From JARRKU01 sp963675565 (GTDB taxonomy: Bacteria; Desulfobacterota; Desulfobacteria; Desulfobacterales; Desulfosarcinaceae), in contig CAXXYD010000001.1 of NCBI GenBank assembly GCA_963675565.2, positions 1,426,001-1,490,000 on the forward strand: a stretch of DNA of 64,000 bases, written 5' to 3'. Shown here one piece after another: positions 26,402-34,249 of the stretch; the first letter of the stretch is position 1; each line of letters begins with the position of its first letter. The position numbers were made by a program, and so were the translations under genes. The notes under the pieces are model-generated. The model was not told where the DNA came from, ran no database searches, and worked only from the letters and a program-made list of their open reading frames with translations.

Positions 26402-27208
26402 TTATTCTTTTCCCGAATCGATGCGGCATTTGCCGGACGGATCGATCATACCCACGAAGCGGACCGGACAGGCGTCTCCGTATTCGAATTTCCACGGGGT
26501 CGCCACGAAGGTCGCCCGTTTACCCGCCAGGGCATCCACATCGCCGCCGACCTGTTCAATAGTGGGAATTCCGGCAGCCAGAAGTGTCTTGTGGGCGATA
26601 TTCCATTCGGGGTGCTCCTTTTTGGGGTCCAGGCCGGTGGCTTCGGTATAGGCACCTGCCAAACGGTTCATGGTGGGGCCGCCCCGGTGGGGGCCCAGGG
26701 AGGTGGCCAGGGGGTGGTCGATCTGGGGCGTATCCACAGCCACCATCCGGCACTCCTTATCCACGAGCCACTGCGCGGCATCCTTGGACAGCCCCGGCGA
26801 CTCGCCAAAGTACTCGAGGGCATCGGAGTACTTATGGTGCCAGCCGGTGACGATAACCACCACGTCGCCCTGCTTGACTCCCGGCTTGGCCGATTCCAGA
26901 TCTTTGGCGGTAATCACTTCGTAACTCGTTTTGGGTATGTTCAACACGACACCGTTGCCAAACAGCCGGTCCACAGGGATGCCGGCCAGGTCGGCCGCTT
27001 TCTGGACCAGGTGCAGCGGTGCATTCATATGGGTGCCGGTGTGCATGACGGTATTGATTTTCCACGCAAGGACACCGTGCTGGGCGTGCTTGACACCGCG
27101 AAACATTTTCACGTCATCCTGCCCCGGGTAGGACGGCACACCATGTCCCCACGCGTGGCTCAATTCGACCAGCTGCAGCCCTGAATATGGGTCTGTTGTA
27201 ATAGTCAT
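26402..27208 (-). CDS. Cyclase-family metal-dependent hydrolase, copy A
   Basis: A 268-residue paralog of the gene at 25597. The metal motif reads HTGTHMNAPLH at residues 56-66, with the usual Asp replaced by Asn62. VVVIVTGWHHKYSD and AHKTLLAAGIPTIEQVGGDVDAL match the family core. The complementary changes in the two copies suggest a heteromer or two sequential reactions. 22 bases separate the two genes. It is placed after the SDR reductase in transcription order, as expected for reduction followed by ring opening. Confidence 0.85.
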   Translation of the reverse strand: MTITTDPYSGLQLVELSHAWGHGVPSYPGQDDVKMFRGVKHAQHGVLAWKINTVMHTGTHMNAPLHLVQKAADLAGIPVDRLFGNGVVLNIPKTSYEVITAKDLESAKPGVKQGDVVVIVTGWHHKYSDALEYFGESPGLSKDAAQWLVDKECRMVAVDTPQIDHPLATSLGPHRGGPTMNRLAGAYTEATGLDPKKEHPEWNIAHKTLLAAGIPTIEQVGGDVDALAGKRATFVATPWKFEYGDACPVRFVGMIDPSGKCRIDSGKE

Positions 27209-27266
27209 GATAACACCTCTTCAAAGAAAGTTTGCGTTCGTTGTTCCGATTAACACCGGTCTCTGA

Positions 27267-27336
27267 AGCCGACGGGGGGCTTCAAAGCCATGGTGCCGCG
27301 GGTGAATCTGTAGTTTAGGTCTACTGCGAACCCGCG
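27267..27336 (-). other. Structured intercistronic segment
   Basis: Two hairpins lie between the SDR stop and the first cyclase start: GAAGCC/GGCTTC at 27267-27285, and CGCGGGT/ACCCGCG at 27297-27336 with a nested GTAG/CTAC. They could terminate, attenuate or process the transcript. No T run follows. Confidence 0.35.
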
Positions 27337-27371
27337 CAACGTCGGATTTAAAGTTCTCCGTCGGTTTCATC

Positions 27372-28139
27372 CTAGGCGGCAGTCAAGCCGCCATCCACAT
27401 ATATGGTCTGCCCGGTCACAAAATTGGCTGCATCAGAAACCAGGAAATTCACCGCGCCGGCCATGTCTTCGGGAAGGCCGATTCTTCCCAGGGGAATCGC
27501 CGAAGCGTACTTCTTGGCCAGCTCGGGGTTCTCGGCAATGTGTTTGGTGCCCGGTGTAATCACCAGGGCCGGCCCAAGGGCATTGACGCGAATGTTGTGG
27601 GGGGCCCATTCCAGGGCCAGGGCCTTGGTGATCAGCTCCACCGCACCCTTGGTGGCACAGTATCCGGTGTTGCCGCCGGTATAGCCGCGGATGCCCCTCA
27701 CGGAGGACAGGTTGACAATGGCCCCGCTTTTTTGTTCCTTCATCACTCTGGCAGCATATTTACAGGCAATCATGGTGCCCTTGACATTGACTTCAAACAG
27801 CTTGTCCCATTCATCCATGGGGTATTCCATGGCATCGCGTTTGATGTTCATGCCCATGGCATTAACCAGAATATCCAGTTTTCCATATTTCTTCACCACC
27901 GTATCCATCAGATTCTGGACAGAGCTTTCGTCGGTGACATCCGATGCAATGGCAATGGCCTCATTTCCAGAGGCCTCGGTAATTTGTTTGGCCACCTTTT
28001 CGATGGCGGCCTGGTTGCGGCTTGAGACAACCACAGTTGCTCCATGAATCCCAAGGCCCATGGCCAATGCTTCACCGATACCGCCGGCACCGCCGGTGAC
28101 GATGGCTATCTTACCGTCAAGTTTGAACATGTCTTTCAT
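27372..28139 (-). CDS. Short-chain dehydrogenase/reductase, candidate phloroglucinol reductase
   Basis: A 255-residue classical SDR. The cofactor motif TGGAGGIG lies at residues 15-22, Arg40 after strand 2 favours NADP(H), catalytic Ser is at 144/145 and the Y-x-x-x-K pair is Tyr159/Lys163. Phloroglucinol reductase of anaerobes is an NADPH-dependent SDR as I recall, and its position next to a transhydroxylase and two ring-hydrolase candidates makes that the leading hypothesis. Oxidation of a hydroxy-acid intermediate is the alternative. Confidence 0.85.
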   Translation of the reverse strand: MKDMFKLDGKIAIVTGGAGGIGEALAMGLGIHGATVVVSSRNQAAIEKVAKQITEASGNEAIAIASDVTDESSVQNLMDTVVKKYGKLDILVNAMGMNIKRDAMEYPMDEWDKLFEVNVKGTMIACKYAARVMKEQKSGAIVNLSSVRGIRGYTGGNTGYCATKGAVELITKALALEWAPHNIRVNALGPALVITPGTKHIAENPELAKKYASAIPLGRIGLPEDMAGAVNFLVSDAANFVTGQTIYVDGGLTAA

Positions 28140-28196
28140 TGTTCGGTCTCCTTAAAATGCATGCTATTTTACATGCTAATCCAATTTTTAGAAAAT

Positions 28197-28526
28197 TTAG
28201 GGCGTTACGATAAAAACGAGCACTTCCGCCGGTTTGCCGTTATTGATGACCATGTCGCGTTCTTCCCCCGGTGCGATATAGATCAAATCCCCCTCGTTCA
28301 ACACATGTTTCTCGTCGGAACCGTTGACGGTGATGGAGCCTTTGACCACATAATAAACTCTCTCCTTGGGAGAAGAAGTCATTTCAGCACCACCATTGGG
28401 CTGAAAATAAGAATAGCACACGGTGGTCCGTTTGGACTGCGCCTCGGTAATCTTTTGCAGACCGTAAACTTCAAAGTGTTTGGCGGCATCATACTGCACG
28501 CCCTGTGCGTCTTTTACACTGATCAT
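28197..28526 (-). CDS. Cupin-domain protein
   Basis: A 109-residue single cupin. The fold is indicated by E-R-V-Y-Y-V-V-K-G-S-I-T-V-N-G, then EGDLIYIAPGEERDMVINNG. Metal-binding His residues of motif 1 are not clearly present, so it may bind a ligand without metal catalysis. It sits between the transhydroxylase small subunit and the SDR, 57 bases from the latter; role unknown, perhaps tautomer or ligand handling. Confidence 0.82.
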   Translation of the reverse strand: MISVKDAQGVQYDAAKHFEVYGLQKITEAQSKRTTVCYSYFQPNGGAEMTSSPKERVYYVVKGSITVNGSDEKHVLNEGDLIYIAPGEERDMVINNGKPAEVLVFIVTP

Positions 28527-28546
28527 CCCCTATCCTCCTTAGTAAT

Positions 28547-28613
28547 GAGAAAAAGAGAGTGGTGAATCCCCCCCTATACCATCGTATATTCTTGATTCAC
28601 CCCTCTCCTTCTC
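28547..28613 (-). other. Hairpin between transhydroxylase small subunit and cupin
   Basis: Long imperfect inverted repeat: GAGAAGGAGAGGGGTGAATC on the minus strand pairs with the distal GATTCACCACTCTC and following TTTTTCTC. A T-rich arm at the distal end makes it resemble a partial terminator. It could set a higher level of the transhydroxylase relative to downstream genes. Confidence 0.5.
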
Positions 28614-28660
28614 AATCTGTATGTTGGGCTTCAACGGCGGTCACCGGCAGCCGACGACCG

Positions 28661-29497
28661 CTATTTCGGTTCCAGAACAATCTCTCCAAGGTTCACATCT
28701 TTACGGGTCGTAAAGGCAACCTGCCGCGCGACATAACCGTCCGCAGCGATGCTGATCTCATATTGCTGATTCTTTTCCAGGTCCTCGAATTCAAAGTCGC
28801 CGTAATGGTCCGTTTTGGTCTCGCGGTTGACGCCAGCGCCTGATAGCGAAACGGTCACGCCCTGGGCGCACTCGCCCGGATTGTCCTTAAAAACAACTTC
28901 ACCGGCGACAAAGCATTTGGGCAAACCGATATATTGCACCAGGGACCGGGTCTTGTACTCGGGATGCAACGCTTCGCTTCTTCCCTCACCGACCCGTTTA
29001 GCGATTTCACTGCCGCTGTCGTCCAGATCGCCGAATACCAATGCCCCGGTGGGGCAGGACTCTACGCAACGCGGTAGTGGGTCGCCTTCATCGAGCCGGT
29101 GGGCGCAAAGGGTACATTTCTGGGGAAGCTGTTTTTCCGCGTTCCAGTAAATCACGCGGTAGGGGCAGGCGCTGACAATGGCATCCTGGCCGATGGCTTT
29201 TTGCGGATCGATCATGACAATGCCGTCGCTGCGCCGGTAAACAGCCCCGTCCTTGGCAGCGTCCATGCAGGGTGCCGACTCGCAGTGCATGCATGGCGTG
29301 GGGACATAACAGGCTTTCGGTTTGGGATAGGCCCCGCGTTCGATCTCCTTGATCTGCATCCAGAACTGGCCGTCCAGCGGCTGGGCCGCAGAGTAAGAGG
29401 GATAATCGTTGCCATAATATTCGTCCCGGCACGCAAGGAAGCAGTTATAGCACCCCGTGCATTTGGTAACGTCAATCAATATGCTGTAGCGCGCCAT
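28661..29497 (-). CDS. Transhydroxylase small subunit: 3x[4Fe-4S] ferredoxin with C-terminal beta-barrel domain
   Basis: A 278-residue protein; ATG 29497 is preceded by GGGAGGG. Cys residues for three [4Fe-4S] clusters are visible: C13/C16/C19/C23, C69/C72/C77 with C111, and C128/C131/C144/C148. The last ~85 residues (FVAGEVVFKDNPGECAQGVTV onward) form a transthyretin-like beta barrel. A ferredoxin subunit with exactly this tail domain is a hallmark of the pyrogallol-phloroglucinol transhydroxylase BthL, as I recall. Its start is 2 bases from the stop of the catalytic subunit. Confidence 0.9.
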   Translation of the reverse strand: MARYSILIDVTKCTGCYNCFLACRDEYYGNDYPSYSAAQPLDGQFWMQIKEIERGAYPKPKACYVPTPCMHCESAPCMDAAKDGAVYRRSDGIVMIDPQKAIGQDAIVSACPYRVIYWNAEKQLPQKCTLCAHRLDEGDPLPRCVESCPTGALVFGDLDDSGSEIAKRVGEGRSEALHPEYKTRSLVQYIGLPKCFVAGEVVFKDNPGECAQGVTVSLSGAGVNRETKTDHYGDFEFEDLEKNQQYEISIAADGYVARQVAFTTRKDVNLGEIVLEPK

Positions 29498-29499
29498 TT

Positions 29500-32016
29500 T
29501 TAACCCTCCCATCTTTCGATTTCGATTAGGCATGAATTGGGTGTCATACCCGGCACGTTCTGACTCAACATACGAGAGGGTGTCAGCATGCTCACGCACC
29601 CTCCCTTGTCCGGTGAATCGGCCTGTCCCGGAATCAGCGGATCATATTTTGCCGAAGAGGCGTAGCTGTGGATAACACCGGGTTTGACCCGCTCCGTAAT
29701 CACCGCCATGCAGAGCACCGAAGCACGGTCGTTGTGCAACCGCACATAATCACCGTTTTTGATCCCCCGGGGTTCGGCATCCAGCGGGTTGATACGCGCC
29801 GGCCACCAGGCATAACCGTCTTTCTTGATGCGGTGCACGGGGATATCATTGAGCCAGTCGGTGTGCTTGTCATAATGGCAATGGAACGAAAAGCGCGGAT
29901 GGGGTGAAAGCAATTGCAAGGGATAGCGCGCGTACAGGTCGCTGTGGTGCCCTTCCCAGCTTGGAATATAGCGCGGCGAAACCGGACGCTCCTGGTCATC
30001 GGGCATATGGGCTTTCAGACTCTCGGATTCGAATTCGATTTTTCCGCTGTAAGTTCCCAGTTCTTTCGCCTTTTCGGTATTGCGCTTGGGATTGTTCAAA
30101 TCCGGGGTGTCGCAGTCACGTGTTTCGGCAAACCAGCGAAGCGAGGGGGTCGACTTGTATCCCGTTTTGGTATTGATGATATAATATCCTTTTTTATCGA
30201 ACTCCTCCCAGTTGATGTATTTGGGCAGATCGGATGACTCGAAAAAGGTTTTAACCCACTCCAGTTCGGTTTTGCCGTCCGTAAACTGTTCTTTCATGCC
30301 CAAACGTTCGGCAATCAGTGTGAAGATTTCATAGTCCGACTTGGATTCCCACATGGGGTCAATGCATTTTTGCTGACGGACGATGATGCGGTGGTTGCAC
30401 CCGCTGCTGGCATGCACGGTGTAACCGCCGGCGGCCGCAAACTCGCCGACATCGTCGCGTTCAAAATTGGTGCAGACCGGCAGGATCACGTCAGCCATGC
30501 GGGTCTCGCTGTTGAACCACACATCCTGGTTGACCACGAACTCGAGTTTGGGGCTCTGGTACATACGCACCCATTTGGTGGTGTCGCTCATGGTGCCCAT
30601 GAAGGATCCGCCGTAACGGTAAAACAGCTTGATTTCCGAATGTCCTTCCATGGGGTATTCAAAGTGTTTGAACTGCTGCTCGAGGGACTGGCCGCAAAAC
30701 CCTTCGCCATACCAGCTCACCGGCGGTTCAAGAATAGCATCGGGAATCGTCAGGCGCCACAGGCGCTGCTTGTTGGTATTGATAGGCAGGTAGTCCGCCA
30801 CGGTGGCCGTGGCGATGCGTCCCTGCAAATCCGCATAGCCGGGAAACCAGACATCCGTGTCCGAAGGTGCGCCCATGGTGGTCCCCCAAATGCTCCGGCC
30901 GGGCTTGCCGAGGCCCTGCATGCCTTGCAGCAGAACCATCATACGAGCCCATTCCGTGCCGAATGCCGTTCGGCAGGCGCCACCTTCACCACCGCGTGAA
31001 CCGCCGGACAATACCGTACGTTTTTTGGCCCACTGACGGGCAAGCGCGCGTATCACGCGGGCCCTGACGGTGGACTCCGTTTCAGCCCACTCCGGCGTTT
31101 TAGGCTGTCCGTCGATTTCTCCAAGGATGTATTTTTTGAATCCATCGAAACCGATGGTGTGCGTTTCAATATATGCTTTGTCGTAAGTACCTTCCGTAAT
31201 CCAGACATGGGCGATAGCCATGGCCATGGCGGCATCGGTCCCCATTCGCGGGGCAATCCACTTGCCCTCCATGGCGGCAGCGGTAAAATTATGGAAGGGA
31301 TCGATAAACACCATTTCAACGCCCTTTTCCTTGAGCCACTGTCTCCAGATGGATGATTCCTGACCGGAGTAGGTGCCTCGTGTGGAATCCGGGTCATTGG
31401 ACCAAAAAACGATCATTTCAGCGTTTTTGAGTCCATCCTCCAGCAAGTCGTATTGCTCGGGCATCCCCAGGCGCCAGTAAAACCCGTAGGTATGGGTGGC
31501 ACCCCAGTGCCAGCCCTCCCAGCTGTCCGGGTTATCCAGAACAGGGGTAAATTCCAGCAAGTTCATAAAACGGGCAAAAGGCCCCATTTTATAGCCGACA
31601 ATACCCCAGTTGTGGTGGGAGGATGTCAATCCGCTGATGGCCGAACCGCCATACGTGTCCCTGACGCGTTTGATCTCACTGGAGACAATATCCAGGGCTT
31701 CGTTCCAGGAAATCCTTTTATAGGCTGATTTTCCCCGATTCTGCGGGTTGCGTTCACCCTTTGGATCGAAATCGACACGCTTCAGGGGATACTTGATCCG
31801 CTCGTCCGAATACAGACGACGTCGCTCGGCGTGCACAAAAGGTGCAACGCTGAACTTTTTGGGCGGTGAATAGCGCCTGCCATCCGCTTCGATCACCCAA
31901 GGTTTAAAATCCTTTTCGTCGGCAACCAATGGACGAATCCGCGTCACCTTGCCGTCCTTGACATAAACGCTGACAGGACCGGCATTGGTGCAATTGGTAA
32001 AAACCTGTTCACTCAT
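29500..32016 (-). CDS. Molybdopterin transhydroxylase catalytic subunit (pyrogallol-phloroglucinol transhydroxylase-like)
   Basis: An 838-residue DMSO-reductase-family protein that lacks an N-terminal Fe-S Cys cluster, as in AthL. In Pelobacter acidigallici AthL the active-site residues, from memory, are His144, Asp174, Ser175 (Mo ligand), Tyr152 and Tyr404. Here a constant offset of 10 gives His134, Asp164, Ser165, Tyr142 and Tyr394, in HHNWG, DNPDSWEG, GYKMG and FPGYADLQG. That pattern strongly supports a (tri)hydroxybenzene hydroxyl transferase. It needs bis-MGD; mobA lies in the same window. A GGAGG site precedes the ATG. The substrate isomer is not determined. Confidence 0.92.
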   Translation of the reverse strand: MSEQVFTNCTNAGPVSVYVKDGKVTRIRPLVADEKDFKPWVIEADGRRYSPPKKFSVAPFVHAERRRLYSDERIKYPLKRVDFDPKGERNPQNRGKSAYKRISWNEALDIVSSEIKRVRDTYGGSAISGLTSSHHNWGIVGYKMGPFARFMNLLEFTPVLDNPDSWEGWHWGATHTYGFYWRLGMPEQYDLLEDGLKNAEMIVFWSNDPDSTRGTYSGQESSIWRQWLKEKGVEMVFIDPFHNFTAAAMEGKWIAPRMGTDAAMAMAIAHVWITEGTYDKAYIETHTIGFDGFKKYILGEIDGQPKTPEWAETESTVRARVIRALARQWAKKRTVLSGGSRGGEGGACRTAFGTEWARMMVLLQGMQGLGKPGRSIWGTTMGAPSDTDVWFPGYADLQGRIATATVADYLPINTNKQRLWRLTIPDAILEPPVSWYGEGFCGQSLEQQFKHFEYPMEGHSEIKLFYRYGGSFMGTMSDTTKWVRMYQSPKLEFVVNQDVWFNSETRMADVILPVCTNFERDDVGEFAAAGGYTVHASSGCNHRIIVRQQKCIDPMWESKSDYEIFTLIAERLGMKEQFTDGKTELEWVKTFFESSDLPKYINWEEFDKKGYYIINTKTGYKSTPSLRWFAETRDCDTPDLNNPKRNTEKAKELGTYSGKIEFESESLKAHMPDDQERPVSPRYIPSWEGHHSDLYARYPLQLLSPHPRFSFHCHYDKHTDWLNDIPVHRIKKDGYAWWPARINPLDAEPRGIKNGDYVRLHNDRASVLCMAVITERVKPGVIHSYASSAKYDPLIPGQADSPDKGGCVSMLTPSRMLSQNVPGMTPNSCLIEIERWEG

Positions 32017-32092
32017 CGTTAACCTCCGGGCATTTAAGTACTACCTTCTGCGCCTGCCATCATGGTCGGGGCGGCAGTAACTTCGCCGACCG

Positions 32093-32139
32093 ACAAGGTT
32101 GCATATAATTGAACCATATCTCGTATAGTGCAACCTTGT
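32093..32139. promoter_or_regulatory. 11-bp inverted repeat upstream of the transhydroxylase operon
   Basis: Perfect arms ACAAGGTTGCA (32093-32103) and TGCAACCTTGT (32129-32139), extended by TATA on each inner side with one unpaired G. It lies 77-124 bases before the large-subunit ATG. It may be an operator for a dimeric regulator with two DNA turns between half-sites, or a 5'-leader hairpin. Confidence 0.55.
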
Positions 32140-32148
32140 TTCTCGTAC

Positions 32149-32163
32149 AATATTACATGTAAT
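32149..32163. promoter_or_regulatory. Putative operator AATATTACATGTAAT
   Basis: Contains the perfect palindrome ATTACATGTAAT at 32152-32163. The 15-mer is the exact reverse complement of 35496-35510 and close to sites at 17569, 59647 and 59859. It lies 133 bases upstream of the transhydroxylase start. Confidence 0.6.
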
Positions 32164-32349
32164 TTGTCAAGTAGTGAATGACCAATGATCCACTTTTTCA
32201 CCATCCATTTATATTATCGAGAAGCGGTATTTGACACTCGGAGCCTGGCAGGACAGAGCCGGCAGACTGCAGATTATCCATGATCTGATCAACACAAAAA
32301 TCGTATGCGGATTATTTTAGCATCCGGCCAAAAGAGGGGCAAGTCGAAA

Positions 32350-32377
32350 GGGCCGGCAACGCAATGCTTGCCGGCCC
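32350..32377 (-). terminator. Probable terminator of the TRAP operon
   Basis: 10-bp GC-rich stem GGGCCGGCAA (32350-32359 and 32368-32377) with an 8-base loop, 6 bases after the dctM stop. On the minus strand CTTTCGACTT follows, so the T tract is weak. It implies that the transhydroxylase genes are transcribed from their own promoter in 32017-32349. Confidence 0.6.
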
Positions 32378-32383
32378 GCTGGG

Positions 32384-33685
32384 TCAATTGGACATCAAAC
32401 TGGGCAGCCAGAGAACAAACTGCGGAAACAATATGAGAACAATCACCTGCAGCAGATCGGCAATAAGATGCGGAATCACGCCCCTGAAAATAGTACCGAT
32501 ATCCACGCCCGAGATTCCCTTGATGATGAAAACGTTGAGCCCCACCGGCGGTGTAATCAGCCCCATCTCCGTAACGCGAACCACCAGTATGCCAAACCAG
32601 ATCGGGTTAAAATCCAGCGTCTGGATCAAAGGGTAAAAAACCGGAATCGTCAAAAGGACAATGGCCATGGAATCCATGATGCACCCGAGCAATAGGGTGA
32701 TCACCAGGATGAGGACCAGGATGACATAGCGATTCACGGGGAGGTCCGAAACGATGCTGGCAAACTCCATGGGAAGCCGGGTGACCGACAAAAAGTAACC
32801 GAATATCATGGCACCCAATATCACCAAAAACAACATTCCGGTGGTCTCCACAGTGCCTGAGAGGCTCACTTTGAAGTTCTGCCAGTTCATCCGGCGGCGC
32901 ATCAGGGCAAATAAGAAGGTACCGAAGGCCCCGATTCCAGCCGCTTCGGTGGGCGTAAAAATCCCTTTGTAGATACCGCCGATGACAACGATAAAAAGCA
33001 CCACCACCTCCCAGGCGGTCTTGAGGGAACCCATTTTCTCTTTAAAGGTGGTTCTCGGCCCCCGGGGACCGTGGTGGGGTTTGAAGTAAGTCAGGTATCC
33101 AATGGTAAAGATATAGAAAACGGCCTCCATAATACCGGGAATGACACCGGCCAGAAAAAGTTTGCCGATGGACTGTTCGGTAATGATGCCGTAGATGATC
33201 AATATAACGCTGGGCGGTATCAGAATGCCTACACTTCCACCGGCGGCCACGGCACCGGTGGCCAGCCCGTCGTCATATTTGTACTTTTTCATTTCCGGCA
33301 GAGCGATAGCGCCCAGTGTTGCCGCAGTGGCCAGGCTGGAGCCGCTGATGGCCGCAAAACAGGCACACGCCACGATGGTCGCCATGGCCACGCCGCCGCG
33401 AAAATGCCCCATCCATTTATAGACCGCATTGAACAGGTCCTCACTCATTCCGGATTGAAAGGCAAAAGCACCCATGAGGAGAAAGAGCGGTATGACACTC
33501 AGACTATGTTCGGAAAAAGTCGTATACGGTACCGTCTGCAGCAGCCCCAGGGCCGGATCAAGGCCCACCACCGCAGCAAACCCGCAAAAGCCCACAATGG
33601 CCATGCCGGCACCGATCGGCAGTTTCGAGAAAAGCAAAAAAATCAGTACGATGATGCCGATAATGCCTATTAGAAACGGGTCCAT
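32384..33685 (-). CDS. TRAP transporter large membrane subunit (DctM-like)
   Basis: A 433-residue integral membrane protein with about 12-13 segments. Family stretches include SKLPIGAGMAIVGFCGF, IPLFLLMGAFAFQSGMSEDLF, GSVGILIPPSVILIIYGIITEQSIGKLFLAGVIPG and EMGLITPPVGLNVFIIKG. It forms the ion-coupled channel together with DctQ and uses the binding protein DctP. It overlaps dctQ by 16 bases. Its location beside the transhydroxylase operon suggests uptake of an aromatic or related carboxylate. Confidence 0.93.
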   Translation of the reverse strand: MDPFLIGIIGIIVLIFLLFSKLPIGAGMAIVGFCGFAAVVGLDPALGLLQTVPYTTFSEHSLSVIPLFLLMGAFAFQSGMSEDLFNAVYKWMGHFRGGVAMATIVACACFAAISGSSLATAATLGAIALPEMKKYKYDDGLATGAVAAGGSVGILIPPSVILIIYGIITEQSIGKLFLAGVIPGIMEAVFYIFTIGYLTYFKPHHGPRGPRTTFKEKMGSLKTAWEVVVLFIVVIGGIYKGIFTPTEAAGIGAFGTFLFALMRRRMNWQNFKVSLSGTVETTGMLFLVILGAMIFGYFLSVTRLPMEFASIVSDLPVNRYVILVLILVITLLLGCIMDSMAIVLLTIPVFYPLIQTLDFNPIWFGILVVRVTEMGLITPPVGLNVFIIKGISGVDIGTIFRGVIPHLIADLLQVIVLILFPQFVLWLPSLMSN

Positions 33686-34188
33686 TGTGATTTAACCTCA
33701 GTCATTTTTTCAAAAAGTTGCATCAGAGTGATCAAAGTCAGCAAAGCAAAAGCAACTGTGATCGAAACAACAAACGGGTATTGCGGAATTAAAAGCACGG
33801 AAGATGTCAAACCTGAATGATACTGTTCGCCGATATTCAGAAAACAGCGCCAGGTAATGGCAGCATACAGAGCCAACAAAAGAAAATGGGTGAAACAGGA
33901 TACGTACACGCGAATATTTTTCGGAAACCGCTCCATGATCAAATCCACCCCGATATGGGCTTTATGGAAAGCCGTCACCGTCAATGCAAACGGCACCATA
34001 ACGGCCATCATGTATTCCACCAGTTCCAATGCTCCGGGGATGGGGCTGTTAAACACGTAGCGAAGGGCGACATCCACGGCGGTGAGAAACATCATCAACG
34101 CGAGCACGGCCCCTGAAATGACTTCAAAAATGCGTTGTATCGGCGATGTGGCCTTTTCAAGACCGCTGGCGATGGCTGAAAGCGCCAT
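33670..34188 (-). CDS. TRAP transporter small membrane subunit (DctQ-like)
   Basis: A 172-residue protein with four membrane segments: IFEVISGAVLALMMFLTAVDVALRY, LVEYMMAVMVPFALTVTAFHKAHIGVD, a third near VSCFTHFLLLALYAAITWRCF, and a fourth near FVVSITVAFALLTLITLM. The R-Y-V-F/HIGVD pattern is typical of DctQ. The gene overlaps dctM and follows dctP after a 61-base spacer with a hairpin. Confidence 0.92.
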   Translation of the reverse strand: MALSAIASGLEKATSPIQRIFEVISGAVLALMMFLTAVDVALRYVFNSPIPGALELVEYMMAVMVPFALTVTAFHKAHIGVDLIMERFPKNIRVYVSCFTHFLLLALYAAITWRCFLNIGEQYHSGLTSSVLLIPQYPFVVSITVAFALLTLITLMQLFEKMTEVKSQWTRF

Positions 34189-34204
34189 AGAATACCTCTC
34201 AAAT

Positions 34205-34233
34205 GAACCGGGCCCTGAAACAGGGTCCGGTTC
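34205..34233 (-). other. Hairpin between dctP and dctQ
   Basis: 13-base arms GAACCGGGCCCTG and CAGGGTCCGGTTC with one mismatch and a 3-base loop, located between the stop of dctP and the start of dctQ. Such stems after binding-protein genes often raise the binding protein level by stabilising its mRNA or partly terminating transcription. Confidence 0.6.
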
Positions 34234-34249
34234 ACAGCATATAATTGAA

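Noticed and set aside
25585..27184. Long rightward frames of 300 or more codons
   Set aside because: Antisense to the two cyclase-family genes; no domain features.
28159..28181. TTTTACATGCTAAT before the SDR gene as another operator site
   Set aside because: Only a partial match, within a presumed operon; chance similarity is likely.
29500..32016. Respiratory DMSO, thiosulfate or nitrate reductase
   Set aside because: No Tat signal, no N-terminal Fe-S motif, no membrane subunit; active-site pattern fits transhydroxylase.
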